NCBI GenBank assembly: GCA_965652145.1
Contig: CBFGTV010000009.1
Location: 11,915 to 75,914 of the forward strand
Source of the DNA: CBFGTV01 sp965652145
GTDB lineage: Bacteria; Bacillota; Clostridia; Peptostreptococcales; Natronincolaceae
DNA: 64,000 nt
Reading direction: 5' to 3'
The position numbers and the translations under genes are program-made. Of the stretch, positions 50,258-60,312 are shown piece after piece. Under the pieces are notes generated by a model. The model did not search any database and was not told where the DNA came from. It worked only from the letters and a program-made list of their open reading frames with translations. Within the stretch, counting starts at the first letter, position 1. Every line of letters begins with the position of its first letter.

Positions 50258-51667
50258 CTATGAAGGAAGGCTAAAGGAACCTTTAGGAATGTGGATTGAA
50301 AAAATCGTTCCTTCTCCAGACTCGCTCTCAACACTGATTTTCCAGTGATGTACATCAAGTATTCTCTTGACCAGAGAAAGTCCAATGCCTGCTCCCCCTG
50401 TATCTCTGGAGCGGGAAACATCGGATCTATAAAATTTTTCGAAAATTGCCTCTCGATCTTCCCTACTTATTCCAACACCATTATCGGCGATCATTAAATG
50501 AAGACCATCTCGATTGATTTTATGAGAGATCCTTACAATTTGATGGGCCTTTGATATATCTCGATATTTGATGGCATTATCCATCAGATTGATAAAAACC
50601 TCCTGTATTCGATTGGGATCACACTGAACATAAACTGATTGAGGTAGGTCTATCGTGACGGCTACTGCGGTTTGTTGAATCAGCGGCCTTAAAATTTTTA
50701 CTGTATCGGCCAATAAAAGATTTATATCTATTTCTTTAACTTTGATTCCCTGCTCCTCTAGCTTTGTCATGGTCAATAGGGATTGAATCAAGCTTGTTAA
50801 CCGATCAATTTCTGAATCCATATCCTGTAAATATTCTCGATAAATAGCCAAATCATCTTCACCATAAAGTAAGGAATCAATTAGGGCCTTCATGGAAGCC
50901 AAAGGAGTCTTTAATTCATGGGACACATCGCCTATAAATTGGGTTCTACCCTGATCTATACGATATAGCTCCTGGCTCATTTGATTAAAATTATCTGCCA
51001 GTCTTCCCAATTCGTCCTTTGATTTGATTTGTACGGTTTCTCCCAATTGTCCCTGACCAATCCTTTTAGCCGCCTTGGAAAGGGCCGCAATAGGAGCCGC
51101 CATTCGACTACTGGCTATAAAGGCTGCCAGCCCCCCCACCAGGGCAGCAGTAAATGAAACCAAATTAAGCTGTCTTCTAAAATCCCTTACCTGTTGATAA
51201 AGATCCGTAACGGCAGTGGAGATCAATACAATTCCCACCACCTGCCTTTCCCCTTCAATGGTTCTAAAGATTGGTACAGCCACCTGCAGGATGTCTTCCT
51301 GCCGTTCATAATAGCCTAGGGATTCTTGCCCATCCAGGGCTTCCCTTACTTCTTTATTGTTTATCGTCTCCCAATCCAACAGATTATAGCTATCTACCAG
51401 CACACTTCTCTGGTCATTTACAATTAGAATTCTGCCTTCTATGGACGACCCGTATTGCTTGGTAATTCTTTTTAGATATACCAGGTCGTTGATGTGGTCT
51501 CGACTTAAATTCCCAATAATATTGGCGGTTTTCAAAGTGTTCACCTGAACCTCATTAAATACGGATCGGCTCATATTTTGAACGGCCATGTAATTCACCA
51601 GCACTAAAGGAATAAGAATTAAGAGGGTATAGATGACTGTTAGCTTATTTCTGATTGAAAAGAACAT
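50258..51667 (-). CDS. Membrane sensor histidine kinase
   Basis: A 469-residue two-component kinase. Membrane segment 1 (about 10-30), extracytoplasmic sensor domain (about 31-170, dCache/PAS-like), membrane segment 2 (about 172-192), HAMP (about 193-245), HisKA with the phospho-accepting histidine in VSHELKTPLASM, and an ATPase domain with NAIKY, ADNGVGI and GGAGIGLSL. Layout is like PhoR/WalK-type kinases. It follows the response regulator by 6 nt. The signal is unknown. Confidence 0.93.
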   Translation of the reverse strand: MFFSIRNKLTVIYTLLILIPLVLVNYMAVQNMSRSVFNEVQVNTLKTANIIGNLSRDHINDLVYLKRITKQYGSSIEGRILIVNDQRSVLVDSYNLLDWETINNKEVREALDGQESLGYYERQEDILQVAVPIFRTIEGERQVVGIVLISTAVTDLYQQVRDFRRQLNLVSFTAALVGGLAAFIASSRMAAPIAALSKAAKRIGQGQLGETVQIKSKDELGRLADNFNQMSQELYRIDQGRTQFIGDVSHELKTPLASMKALIDSLLYGEDDLAIYREYLQDMDSEIDRLTSLIQSLLTMTKLEEQGIKVKEIDINLLLADTVKILRPLIQQTAVAVTIDLPQSVYVQCDPNRIQEVFINLMDNAIKYRDISKAHQIVRISHKINRDGLHLMIADNGVGISREDREAIFEKFYRSDVSRSRDTGGAGIGLSLVKRILDVHHWKISVESESGEGTIFSIHIPKGSFSLPS

Positions 51668-51673
51668 GCTTAA

Positions 51674-52348
51674 TCAATCCTTTCTAAAGTAATAGCCTAC
51701 CCCCCATTTAGTTTGAATATAGGGCTGCTCCTCCTCTTCATCCTTCAGCTTTTCTCTAAGATTTTTTATATGAACATCAATTGTTCTTGTATCAAAGCAG
51801 GGCTCGTTCCAAATATACTGAAATATTTGCTCCCTGGTGAAGACCTGGCCCTTGCTTCTGATTAAAAACTCCAAGATATCAAATTCCTTGGGGGTCAGAT
51901 CAATTATTTTGCTTCCAATCGTGACAGAGCGATCGATGGCATTTACCTGAAGGTTTTTTGAACTGAAGGTCACCGTCTTTTTCTGCTGTTTTTCCATTCG
52001 TCTAAAGATGGCCCTGATTCTGGCAATCAGTTCCCGGGTGTTAAAGGGCTTCGTCATATAATCATCGGCCCCCAGCTCCAGGCCTAAGATTTTATCGATG
52101 TCTGAGTCCTTGGCTGTTAGCATAATAATCGGCACCTCTGATTTTTCCCTAATCCTTCGACAAAGGCTGATTCCATCGATTTTAGGCAGCATAAGATCTA
52201 GAATAACGATATCAAAATCCTTATTCTGGAGAGTGTCCCAGGCCGCCTCCCCGTCATAGGCTGTGGAAACTTGAAAGCCTTCCTGCTCGAGGCTTTTTTT
52301 TAGCCCCTTTACCAACAGCTTTTCATCATCAATAATTAATACCTGCAT
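51674..52348 (-). CDS. OmpR/PhoB-family response regulator
   Basis: A 224-residue regulator: receiver domain (1-120) with the phosphorylated aspartate in IVILDLMLPKIDG and lysine in GADDYMTKPF, then a winged helix (about 125-220, LTPKEFDILEFLIRSKGQVFTREQIF and DTRTIDVHIKNLREKL). Partner of the kinase encoded just downstream. Preceded by the phosphohexomutase gene at 12 nt. Confidence 0.95.
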   Translation of the reverse strand: MQVLIIDDEKLLVKGLKKSLEQEGFQVSTAYDGEAAWDTLQNKDFDIVILDLMLPKIDGISLCRRIREKSEVPIIMLTAKDSDIDKILGLELGADDYMTKPFNTRELIARIRAIFRRMEKQQKKTVTFSSKNLQVNAIDRSVTIGSKIIDLTPKEFDILEFLIRSKGQVFTREQIFQYIWNEPCFDTRTIDVHIKNLREKLKDEEEEQPYIQTKWGVGYYFRKD

Positions 52349-52360
52349 TCAACCACCTCG

Positions 52361-54100
52361 TTAAGATAATCCCATGACCTCTTCAAAGGCCTCCAATAGA
52401 TGCTCTAGCTCCAATTGTCCCTCATTAAGGCCTCGAGCCTTGATTCCAGTATAGATTTTAAGCTTCGGCTCGGTTCCTGAGGGTCTCAAACACACCCAGC
52501 CCTCGTCCTCCAGCTTAAACTTTAAGACATTTTCCCTAGGCAACTCAATGGTGTAGTGGCGGCCTGTAGCAAAATCATAGGCCTCCCCCTTTAAATAATC
52601 CTCTAAAACCTGTACCTTTCTCCCGTGTAATTCCCTAGGCGGATTAACCCTTAAATTCTCCAGGGTTTCTTGTATCTTTTCAATTCCTTCCTTCCCCTTC
52701 AGGGTAATGGATTTTAGTCCTTCTAAATAATAGCCATGGCGTTGGTAAAGCCTTTCAAGGGCTTGGTATAAATTTAGTCCCAGGGTATGATAATAAGCGG
52801 CCATTTCACAGATTAGCATGGAAGCCACCACTGCATCCTTATCTCTGGCATGGGTTCCTGCCAAATAGCCATAGCTTTCCTCGTATCCAAATAAATATTG
52901 ATATTCACCGGTTTCCTCAAAATCTTTAATTTTAGCACCAATATACTTAAAGCCCGTAAGGGTATTCAAAGTAGCCACACCATAGGATTCAGCAATGGCT
53001 GCCCCCATTTCACTGGTCACAATGGTTTTTATAATGACACCATTTACAGGCAATGTCTTCTTTTCTTTAAGGCCCTTTAATATATAATCCACCAGCAGGG
53101 CACCAATCTGGTTTCCGCTTAAGACAATAAATTCCCCGGTCTGATCCTTTACCACAGCCCCCACTCGATCACAATCGGGGTCAGTACCAATGATTAATTC
53201 CGCCCCTGCCCTTTCAGCCAGTCCGATGGCCAGCTTAAAGGCTTCCCTTTCCTCAGGATTGGGATATTTCACAGTAGAAAAATTAGGATCGGGACATTCC
53301 TGCTCTAAAACTCCGTATACCTGTTGAAAGCCTATTTCCTTTAATACCCGCTTCACCGGCAGATTACCGGTGCCGTGAAGGGGTGTGTAGATAATCTTCA
53401 GGCTTTGGCCTGCTTCTTGAATCGACTCCGACCTTAGGGACAGTGACTTGACAGCTGCAATATAGTCATCCTCAAGGCCTTTTTCAATATATTGAAAGAG
53501 TCCCAGCTTCTTCGCTTCTTCAAGGGCCATGGCATGTATTTCGTGGTATTGGTTCAGGCGATTTATTTCATTGGAGATTTCCTTTGCACGCTGGGTTGCC
53601 ACCTGGGCACCGTCATCCCAGTATACCTTATAACCATTATAATTAGAGGGATTATGACTGGCAGTAATCATTATTCCCGCTGTTGCCCCCAGGGCCCTGA
53701 CAGCATAGGATAATAAGGGAGTGGGAACCAAGCGCCTGAATACATAGGCCTTGATCCCATTGGCCGCCAGCACACAAGCTGCCTCTTCACTGAATTCCGT
53801 GGACATATGCCTGGAATCATAGGCGATGGCTACCCCCTTTTTGGAGACCACCTTGCCAAAGGAAAGAATGTAATTAGCCAGGCCCTGGGTTGCCTTACGA
53901 ACGGTGTAAAGATTCATTCTATTGGTTCCCGCCCCTAAAATTCCCCGTAGGCCGGCAGTACCAAATTCCAAATCCTTATAAAAACGATCTTCAATTTCCT
54001 GATCCTGCCCCCTGAGGGCCCTTACCTCTTCCCTGGTCAATTCATCAAAATAATCATCCTGTAACCAGCTTTCATAATTTTTAATGGTTTTTAAATCCAT
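52361..54100 (-). CDS. pgcA: Phosphoglucomutase / phosphomannomutase
   Basis: A 579-residue alpha-D-phosphohexomutase, PgcA type. Seen: catalytic serine in ITASHNPSNYNGYKVY, N-terminal GTAGLRGILGAGTNRMN, metal loop GTDPDCDRVGAV, sugar loop FGYEESYG and phosphate loop RPSGTEPKLKIY. It converts glucose-6- to glucose-1-phosphate, feeding nucleotide-sugar and wall-glycan synthesis, including possibly the glycan cluster above. Confidence 0.93.
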   Translation of the reverse strand: MDLKTIKNYESWLQDDYFDELTREEVRALRGQDQEIEDRFYKDLEFGTAGLRGILGAGTNRMNLYTVRKATQGLANYILSFGKVVSKKGVAIAYDSRHMSTEFSEEAACVLAANGIKAYVFRRLVPTPLLSYAVRALGATAGIMITASHNPSNYNGYKVYWDDGAQVATQRAKEISNEINRLNQYHEIHAMALEEAKKLGLFQYIEKGLEDDYIAAVKSLSLRSESIQEAGQSLKIIYTPLHGTGNLPVKRVLKEIGFQQVYGVLEQECPDPNFSTVKYPNPEEREAFKLAIGLAERAGAELIIGTDPDCDRVGAVVKDQTGEFIVLSGNQIGALLVDYILKGLKEKKTLPVNGVIIKTIVTSEMGAAIAESYGVATLNTLTGFKYIGAKIKDFEETGEYQYLFGYEESYGYLAGTHARDKDAVVASMLICEMAAYYHTLGLNLYQALERLYQRHGYYLEGLKSITLKGKEGIEKIQETLENLRVNPPRELHGRKVQVLEDYLKGEAYDFATGRHYTIELPRENVLKFKLEDEGWVCLRPSGTEPKLKIYTGIKARGLNEGQLELEHLLEAFEEVMGLS

Positions 54101-54156
54101 GGATGCTCTCCCTCCCGATTTGCTTCATTCCCAAATATAATATATTCATTGAATAC

Positions 54157-55725
54157 CTAAAATTTAAGTATTCCCTTCCGCTTTAAATAACCTTGCCCCT
54201 TATTAATAACCAGCTTTAATTCCTTAATGTCCAATAGATAGCATAAAACACCATAGAGGAATCCACCTGCTAGGATAACAAGGGTTAGGTAAATGACACC
54301 TGTTGAAAATCCTAATTCAATCCCCCTCCAAACCAGGGGCTTAAAGAACCATAGAGTCAGTCCCATGACCCCAGATGCCAGGGATATTTTCAGGGCAGTT
54401 TGTAGAAGATAGCTTCCCTTAATTGTCCCTAGCTTTTTTCTTAATACGATCATCATTAAAAGGGCCGACACCAGTGTTGCAATGCTGGTTGCCAGTGCGA
54501 GGCCGCTATGCTCCAGGTATCTGATTAAAATCAAATTCAGCGTAACATTGATGAAAACCCCCATTACCCCGATCAGCATGGGGGTCTTGGTATCCTTTAT
54601 GGAGTAGAACATTTTACTGGCCATTTCCCTGATACCGATCCCGGTTAACCCAATGGAATAAAAAATAAAGGCCATGGAGGTCATTGCAGTGGCAGTTTCA
54701 TCAAACATGCCCCTCTCAAAAAACAGCTTTACTAAAGGCTGTGAAAGGACAAAGACACCAACCGTTACAGGTATTGTTACCAGTAAAATGAAATTAATGC
54801 CATAGGACATGATCTCCTTCATTCCAGTATAATTCCGGTGGGAAAATTCCTTTGTCAGCATGGGAAAGAAAATACTTGAAACTGTTAATATAAACACACC
54901 CACAATAACTTCTTCAAGCTTTGAGGCATAGCTTAGACTGGAAAGGCTGCCGGGCTTCAATTGAGAAGCCAGATTGGTGTCAATGACAGTGTTAATTTGC
55001 TGAACTGTTGTTCCAATCATAACCGGAACCGCAAGGCCAAGGGTTTTTTTCAGATAGGGGCTTTGAAAGCCGGTACGCCAGCTGTGTTTATATTTCATTT
55101 TTAACAGAAATAGTATCATAATTAATAATTGTATACCATAGCCCACCACCATGGCAGTCATAAGACCTTCAATTCCCTTGATTCCGGCAAACAACAGCAG
55201 AAACCCAACTACCACAATATTAAGGGGTATCCCTGAAGCTGCCGGAATGGTAAATTGCTCATGATAATGCATATAAACGGTGATGACGGAGGTAATCATG
55301 ACAAAGATAATCATGATAAATCCAACCCGAAACAGTTCCACGGCTAAAGAGACCTGTTCTCCCGAAAAACCCGGGCCCAAAATTTTTACGGCCCAGGGCG
55401 AGATAATCCAAATGACTAGGGTCAATAGAACCGTAAAAATTCCTGCGGTGTTCATCATTAGACCTGCAAACCCCTGAAGCTCACCTTTTCCCTTTTTTTC
55501 ATTTATCTCGCTAAAAATGGGCAGTAGCGTCGTGAGTATGGCACTATTCAGTATACTGATAAAAATTCCAATTCCCTTATATACAAGATAATAGGTGTCA
55601 GTGGTCTCGCCAGAGCCATATACAGCAGCAATCAATATTTCACGAAAAAAGCCCATGGCCTTGCTGGCTAAGATAAAAGCCATTACAATAACGGCCGATT
55701 TCGCAGCCCGTCCACTTTTTGACAT
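54157..55725 (-). CDS. murJ: Lipid II flippase MurJ (MviN family)
   Basis: A 522-residue polytopic membrane protein with about 14 hydrophobic segments and the MurJ motifs AAVYGSGETTDTYYL, TTLLPIFSEI, MIGTTVQQINTVIDTNLAS and YFSIK-like MFYSIKDTKTP. It flips the peptidoglycan precursor lipid II across the membrane; some family members flip other polyprenyl-linked glycans. It is followed downstream by pgcA on the same strand. Confidence 0.9.
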   Translation of the reverse strand: MSKSGRAAKSAVIVMAFILASKAMGFFREILIAAVYGSGETTDTYYLVYKGIGIFISILNSAILTTLLPIFSEINEKKGKGELQGFAGLMMNTAGIFTVLLTLVIWIISPWAVKILGPGFSGEQVSLAVELFRVGFIMIIFVMITSVITVYMHYHEQFTIPAASGIPLNIVVVGFLLLFAGIKGIEGLMTAMVVGYGIQLLIMILFLLKMKYKHSWRTGFQSPYLKKTLGLAVPVMIGTTVQQINTVIDTNLASQLKPGSLSSLSYASKLEEVIVGVFILTVSSIFFPMLTKEFSHRNYTGMKEIMSYGINFILLVTIPVTVGVFVLSQPLVKLFFERGMFDETATAMTSMAFIFYSIGLTGIGIREMASKMFYSIKDTKTPMLIGVMGVFINVTLNLILIRYLEHSGLALATSIATLVSALLMMIVLRKKLGTIKGSYLLQTALKISLASGVMGLTLWFFKPLVWRGIELGFSTGVIYLTLVILAGGFLYGVLCYLLDIKELKLVINKGQGYLKRKGILKF

Positions 55726-55863
55726 AGGTCATCTCTTCCTCTATTGGATCCCTCAGGATCAATTTTATTCACTCAGTTGATATAAAATGTCTTTTATTAC
55801 CACATTCCGTTCTCTGGTAAGGTCAATTTGCCAGGGATTTACCCGCTGCCCCCTTTTCCTGCA

Positions 55864-56319
55864 TTAAGTAAAAGTTCGAGATCCCTGGGGAGTGTCTACC
55901 ATTGCAAAGGTTAAATCTGCACTACAGGCGACCTCATTGTCTACCAGGGCCTTAGCCCTTGCCTTTGCGATTCCCTTACGCATGGCTGTAATTTCAACTT
56001 CAAGTCTTAAGATATCTCCTGGTACCACCTGTCTCCTAAATTTACATTGATCAATTCCAGTAAATAGCCCCAGCTTTCCTTTGTTTTCTGCCTGCCCCAT
56101 GCAGGCAACGGCTGCCACCTGGGCCAGGGCCTCAACAATTAAAACCCCCGGCATAATTGGAATTCCAGGAAAATGCCCTTGAAAGAAAGGCTCGTTAATC
56201 GTAACATTTTTAATCCCTACAGCCCTTTTACCCGGCTCCATTTCTAAGATTTTATCCACCAATAGAAATGGATAACGATGGGGTATTATACTTTGTATTT
56301 CCATATTATTTAACAACAT
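55864..56319 (-). CDS. fabZ: 3-hydroxyacyl-ACP dehydratase FabZ
   Basis: A 151-residue hot-dog-fold enzyme of fatty acid synthesis. Seen: IIPHRYPFLLVDKI, the catalytic histidine in FFQGHFPGIPIMPGVLIVEA with the following glutamate, and FRRQVVPGDILRLEV. It lies in the same neighbourhood as mbl and flhOP, as ywpB/fabZ does in Bacillus. A hairpin separates it from the flagellar rod genes. Confidence 0.96.
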   Translation of the reverse strand: MLLNNMEIQSIIPHRYPFLLVDKILEMEPGKRAVGIKNVTINEPFFQGHFPGIPIMPGVLIVEALAQVAAVACMGQAENKGKLGLFTGIDQCKFRRQVVPGDILRLEVEITAMRKGIAKARAKALVDNEVACSADLTFAMVDTPQGSRTFT

Positions 56320-56450
56320 AATTGTATACTCCTTCCATGATAACGCGGCTCTTTATATATTGTTTACGAATGACAATAAAGCCTGTCATTATTTATTTTA
56401 TCCTACTTTCCACAGGGATACAATTATTAAACAGCAATTCTTTTTAAAGC

Positions 56451-56504
56451 AAAGGGCATCATAGCTGATTGTGACAATAGTCAGCTATGATGCCCTTCTT
56501 TTTT
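56451..56504. terminator. Bidirectional terminator between rod-protein genes and fabZ
   Basis: Arms AGGGCATCATAGCTGA / TCAGCTATGATGCCCT with an 11-12 nt loop and T-rich tails on both sides, 26 nt after the rod-binding protein stop codon. Confidence 0.85.
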
Positions 56505-56530
56505 AATATGAGACTTAAACAGCTATCTTT

Positions 56531-56848
56531 TTATTCCTGTCCTTCATAGGATGGACGCTGATAAAAGGTAGATAACTGCTGATATAATTGTTTGGCAAGA
56601 CCGAGTCCCTCACCCTGTACCAATTCCTGAGACAACGCTTCATCATACATTGATTCATATATTTCCCTGGCCTGACTTTTTTCTGAATCCACAGGAACGG
56701 TGGCCCGCATCTGTTTAAGCATTAGGTTGACCAAAATGCTTTCAAATTCCTTACAGGCCTTCAGCAGCTCCTCGGGTTGTTCCTTTAAATTTTGATCACT
56801 TTTTACCGATAAGGATTGATTTATCCAATTAATATTATTAATTTCCAT
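56531..56848 (-). CDS. Flagellar rod-binding (FlgJ N-domain) protein
   Basis: A 105-residue protein matching the rod-binding domain of FlgJ: LLKACKEFESILVNLMLKQM and EIYESMYDEALSQELVQG-EGLGLA. It lacks the C-terminal muramidase domain found in gammaproteobacterial FlgJ, as is normal in Firmicutes. Probably caps the growing rod. It follows flhP closely (34 nt). Confidence 0.9.
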   Translation of the reverse strand: MEINNINWINQSLSVKSDQNLKEQPEELLKACKEFESILVNLMLKQMRATVPVDSEKSQAREIYESMYDEALSQELVQGEGLGLAKQLYQQLSTFYQRPSYEGQE

Positions 56849-56882
56849 CTACTCCACCTGCCTATTCAAGTCTGTTTTAGGC

Positions 56883-57677
56883 CTATCGTTTCAGATTATT
56901 GGCAATGCCCAACATTTCATCACTGGTTTGAATCGCCTTTGAATTGATCTCGTAGGCTCTTTGGGCGGTAATCATTCTAACCATTTCATCCACCAGCTGT
57001 ACATTGGAGGTTTCAAGATATTGCTGTAAAATCTCACTGGTACGCTCTTCACCCTCCATGGCGATTTCTTCACCAGATGCCACGGTGGTCTTGTAGAAGT
57101 TTTTACCTACTGCCTCTAAGCCTTCAGGGTTAATAAATTTCACCAGCTTTAATCTTCCTACTTCTACAATTTCACCTTCTTGATTTTTGGCGGTAATTAG
57201 TCCGTCTGAGGCGATATTGATATCACTCATGTTTTCATCAAAAACAATGACATCGTCAAAATCGCTCAACACAAAGTACCCATCGGATGTCACCAAGGTC
57301 CGATCAGTATCTTCAACACTTAGCTTAAAGTTTCCATCTCGAGTATACAGCAGTTCCCCATTGGGGCCTTCAATGGCAAAAAATCCATCCCCGTTAATGG
57401 CTACATCCAATGGGCTTTCTGTTCGCTCCATACTTCCCGTTAAGAAATTTCTTGAGGTGGCCACCGGCATGACTCCGTGCCCCACCTGTAAATTGACCGG
57501 CTTACCTACACCATCATTTAAATCGGCCCTGCCCAAGGTGGCATATAATAAATCCTTGAACTCAACCCTTTGCTTTTTATAGGAGGTTGTATTGACATTG
57601 GCCAGGTTGTTTGATATGGTATCAATATTCAACTGCTGAGCCTTCATCCCCGAAGCGGCTGTCCATAACGCTCTCAT
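56883..57677 (-). CDS. flhP: Flagellar rod protein FlhP / FlgG-like
   Basis: A 264-residue distal rod protein of the FlgG class. N-terminal MRALWTAASGMKAQQLNIDT and ISNNLANVNTTSYKKQRVEF, the LDVAINGDGFF motif, and C-terminal LQQYLETSNVQLVDEMVRMI. Position directly downstream of flhO and mbl matches Bacillus flhP. FlgG is the alternative name. Confidence 0.92.
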   Translation of the reverse strand: MRALWTAASGMKAQQLNIDTISNNLANVNTTSYKKQRVEFKDLLYATLGRADLNDGVGKPVNLQVGHGVMPVATSRNFLTGSMERTESPLDVAINGDGFFAIEGPNGELLYTRDGNFKLSVEDTDRTLVTSDGYFVLSDFDDVIVFDENMSDINIASDGLITAKNQEGEIVEVGRLKLVKFINPEGLEAVGKNFYKTTVASGEEIAMEGEERTSEILQQYLETSNVQLVDEMVRMITAQRAYEINSKAIQTSDEMLGIANNLKR

Positions 57678-57769
57678 AATCTTACTCCTCTCTTATGGCT
57701 ATTTATCAAATGCTATGCTATATTTCCATTACCCCAGGGCCTAATACCCTTGTTATTTCGTTCAATTTT

Positions 57770-58852
57770 TTAAACCTTTCCGATATCATTTACTGCCCGC
57801 TGTAGAATTTCATCGTAGGCCCTTACAACCTTTTGGTTGGATTCATAGGTACGATAGGCACTGATCATCTCAACCATTTCCCTTATGGGATTGACATTGG
57901 AGGCCTCTAAGTATCCCTGAAATACTTCGCCCTGGAAGGGTCTAATCTCTGCTTCTGTATTGGGGGCCATGTAGTAATGACCTTCACCATGCTTTCTGAT
58001 GTCTCTTTCATTGACAATATCGATAAGGGCCACCCGATCAACGACCTGCCCATTGACCAAAATCTCTCCCTGCTCACTCAGGATAAAATCCTGACCTGCA
58101 ACAGGAATTGACCAGCCCTGCTCATTTAAGAGATAGTAGCCTTCTGAATTAATAATTTCACCTGCATCATTTAAAGTAAAGGCTCCATCTCTGGTATAAA
58201 AGCGTTCTCCCTGTTGATTCATTACCTGGAAAAAGCCCCTTCCCTTAATGGCAAAATGAAGTGGGTTGCCTGTTTCTTCAAGGCCTCCCTGGGAATAGTT
58301 GGCCTCTATCATATTGAGGCGAAGTCCACCATTAATGGTACCAATTACATTGGGCCCACCCCGGGTAAGAAGGTTGGCAATGGCCTGTCCATTGACTACA
58401 ACCTGCCCTCCTGGGCTGATTTCAAAGGGCTGTTGCCCTACATTAACAGGATTCCCACCGTTATCTAATATGAGATAACCATAGGTCGTATCAATATTTC
58501 CATCGATATCCCTGCTGTAGGTTCTTAAATACCCTTCTGGGTCAACAGCAAAATAGGTTTCCCTGTTATAGCTGGTTCCATTGGGAGTTTGGGCAGCAAA
58601 AAAACCATTATCCGCCGTTAGCTGATAAGCTTCTCCTTCCCTTACAGCAGAAACCCCAGCAGTATAATCAAAGGTTTCTACAGGCAGCTTCCCGTTAATT
58701 TTATGAAGCAGCACCTCAGGAAAGGTCTCTGTTACCACCACATCCCTTTTAAAGCCTGTGGTATTGACATTAGCCATATTGTTGGAAATGACATCAATTC
58801 GTTTTTCTGTTGTCTGCATCGCCGAAACGGCAGTGTATAATCCTCTTAGCAT
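57770..58852 (-). CDS. flhO: Flagellar rod protein FlhO / FlgF-like
   Basis: A 360-residue hook-basal body protein, longer than FlhP through an expanded middle. N-terminal MLRGLYTAVSAMQTTEKR, ISNNMANVNTTGFKRD, HFAIKGRGFFQV, and C-terminal FQGYLEASNVNPIREMVEMI. First rod gene downstream of mbl. Confidence 0.92.
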   Translation of the reverse strand: MLRGLYTAVSAMQTTEKRIDVISNNMANVNTTGFKRDVVVTETFPEVLLHKINGKLPVETFDYTAGVSAVREGEAYQLTADNGFFAAQTPNGTSYNRETYFAVDPEGYLRTYSRDIDGNIDTTYGYLILDNGGNPVNVGQQPFEISPGGQVVVNGQAIANLLTRGGPNVIGTINGGLRLNMIEANYSQGGLEETGNPLHFAIKGRGFFQVMNQQGERFYTRDGAFTLNDAGEIINSEGYYLLNEQGWSIPVAGQDFILSEQGEILVNGQVVDRVALIDIVNERDIRKHGEGHYYMAPNTEAEIRPFQGEVFQGYLEASNVNPIREMVEMISAYRTYESNQKVVRAYDEILQRAVNDIGKV

Positions 58853-58962
58853 TTAACCACCTCAAATTATCTTCTCTATAGTATATCGGCTTTTTTATTG
58901 AATTCTTTGAGGATATTCTTTAATTTTTCCAATCTAGTGCTGAATACCTATTAAGCTCTTTT

Positions 58963-59988
58963 TCATCGGTATTTTGTTCTGGAAACCTGCATACCATGTT
59001 CTAATATATGCAGCGAGTCTAAGGCCTTTCCCGTTCCCTTTGCCACACAAGAGACCGCATCCTCTGCAATGTAGACGGGAATTCCCGTGCGCTTCTCAAT
59101 GAGCTTGTCAAGGCCCCACAGCAGGCCGCCGCCACCGGTCATAATAATTCCCTGATCAGCAATATCTGCCGCCAGCTCAGGGGGAGTCCTTTCCAATACA
59201 CTATGGACGGCGTCGGCAATGGAGGTCACTGATTCCTCCAGGGCCATTTGCATTTCAGAGCTGGTAATTTTAATATTGACCGGTAAGCCCGATACTAAAT
59301 TTCTTCCTCTTACCTCCATAGCTGCCTCTTCTTTTCTTGGATAGGCGGTACCAATATTAATTTTTAAATCCTCTGCTGTTCTTTCACCAATCATGATATT
59401 ATGCTTTTTACGCATATATCGAATAATGGCTTCATCAAATTTATCACCGGCAATCTTAATCGAGGTACTGACGACAATTCCCCCCAGGGAGATGACGGCA
59501 ATATCTGAGGTTCCGCCTCCGATGTCTACCACCATATGTCCATTAGGCTTGGAAATATCCAGGCCTGCCCCAATGGCGGCTGCAATTGGCTCTTCAATAA
59601 TATAGGTCATTCTAGCTCCGGCTTCGTTGGTAGCATCGATTACTGCTCTTTTTTCAACCTCGGTTACACCGCTGGGTACACAGACAATAATTTTGGGTTT
59701 AAAGAAAAGTTTTCTGCCAACGGTTTTGTTGATAAAATACTTTAACATTCTTTCGGTCATTTCATAGTTGGAAATAACACCGTCCTTCAAAGGTCGAATG
59801 GCTACGATATTTCCTGGCGTTCTCCCAAGCATTTTTCGAGCCTCATGGCCTACTGCTAAAATTCGATTAGTATTATTATCAATGGCCACAACGGAAGGCT
59901 CCTGTAGCACAATACCCTTTCCTTTTACATAAACCAAAACACTCGCTGTACCTAGGTCAATACCAATATCCGATCCAAATCCAAACAT
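58963..59988 (-). CDS. mbl: Rod-shape actin homologue Mbl/MreB
   Basis: A 341-residue actin-like protein. Motifs: phosphate 1 IGIDLGTASVLVYVKGKGI, IIVCVPSGVTEVEKRAV, phosphate 2 VVDIGGGTSDIAVISLGG, and adenosine loop GIIMTGGGGLL. It organises lateral wall synthesis. The order mbl-flhO-flhP is the reason to call it Mbl and not MreB proper. Confidence 0.93.
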   Translation of the reverse strand: MFGFGSDIGIDLGTASVLVYVKGKGIVLQEPSVVAIDNNTNRILAVGHEARKMLGRTPGNIVAIRPLKDGVISNYEMTERMLKYFINKTVGRKLFFKPKIIVCVPSGVTEVEKRAVIDATNEAGARMTYIIEEPIAAAIGAGLDISKPNGHMVVDIGGGTSDIAVISLGGIVVSTSIKIAGDKFDEAIIRYMRKKHNIMIGERTAEDLKINIGTAYPRKEEAAMEVRGRNLVSGLPVNIKITSSEMQMALEESVTSIADAVHSVLERTPPELAADIADQGIIMTGGGGLLWGLDKLIEKRTGIPVYIAEDAVSCVAKGTGKALDSLHILEHGMQVSRTKYR

Positions 59989-60312
59989 GAATTTCCCTCT
60001 CTTTCAATATTGTTTATTTTAAAAGACATAGTCCTGTGTCTAAGTCAATTCCAGAATTTTAGTGTCCTTTCAGCAATAAAAACGAAATTCATTCCTAAAA
60101 CGACATTCAACTATGATAACTTCTATATATTTGTAAAAATCCCTTTATTTTTTTGAAACTTAAATTATTAAAAATGGAATGTAAAACCCTTGAAGGAAGG
60201 CAGAATTTATTTCGAAGGACAAAACATAAAATAAGATGGCTCAAACAGGAGCCACCTCATATATACATATTGAATTAAATACTGAACCTTTTAATATTAG
60301 ACCAAGAAAATA
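59989..60312. other. Intergenic region upstream of mbl
   Basis: The 324-nt gap holds the terminator of the upstream unit (60225-60258) and an AT-rich mbl promoter region. A TTGACT at 60048-60043 on the minus strand is a possible -35 box but no good -10 follows at 16-18 nt. A small inverted repeat AGACA / TGTCT lies there. In Bacillus spoIIID precedes mbl; there is no spoIIID in this gap. Confidence 0.5.
60225..60258 (-). terminator. Terminator of the 60.3-62.7 kb unit
   Basis: Minus strand GGTGGCTC / GAGCCATC with a 6-nt loop followed by TTATTTTATG, about 55 nt after the stop codon. Confidence 0.75.

Noticed and set aside
50170..50421. Longer N-terminus for the GerMN lipoprotein
   Set aside because: The extension overlaps the kinase gene; the signal peptide and ribosome binding site place the start at 50169.
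59989..60224. A spoIIID gene upstream of mbl, as in Bacillus
   Set aside because: The gap has no open frame that could encode it.
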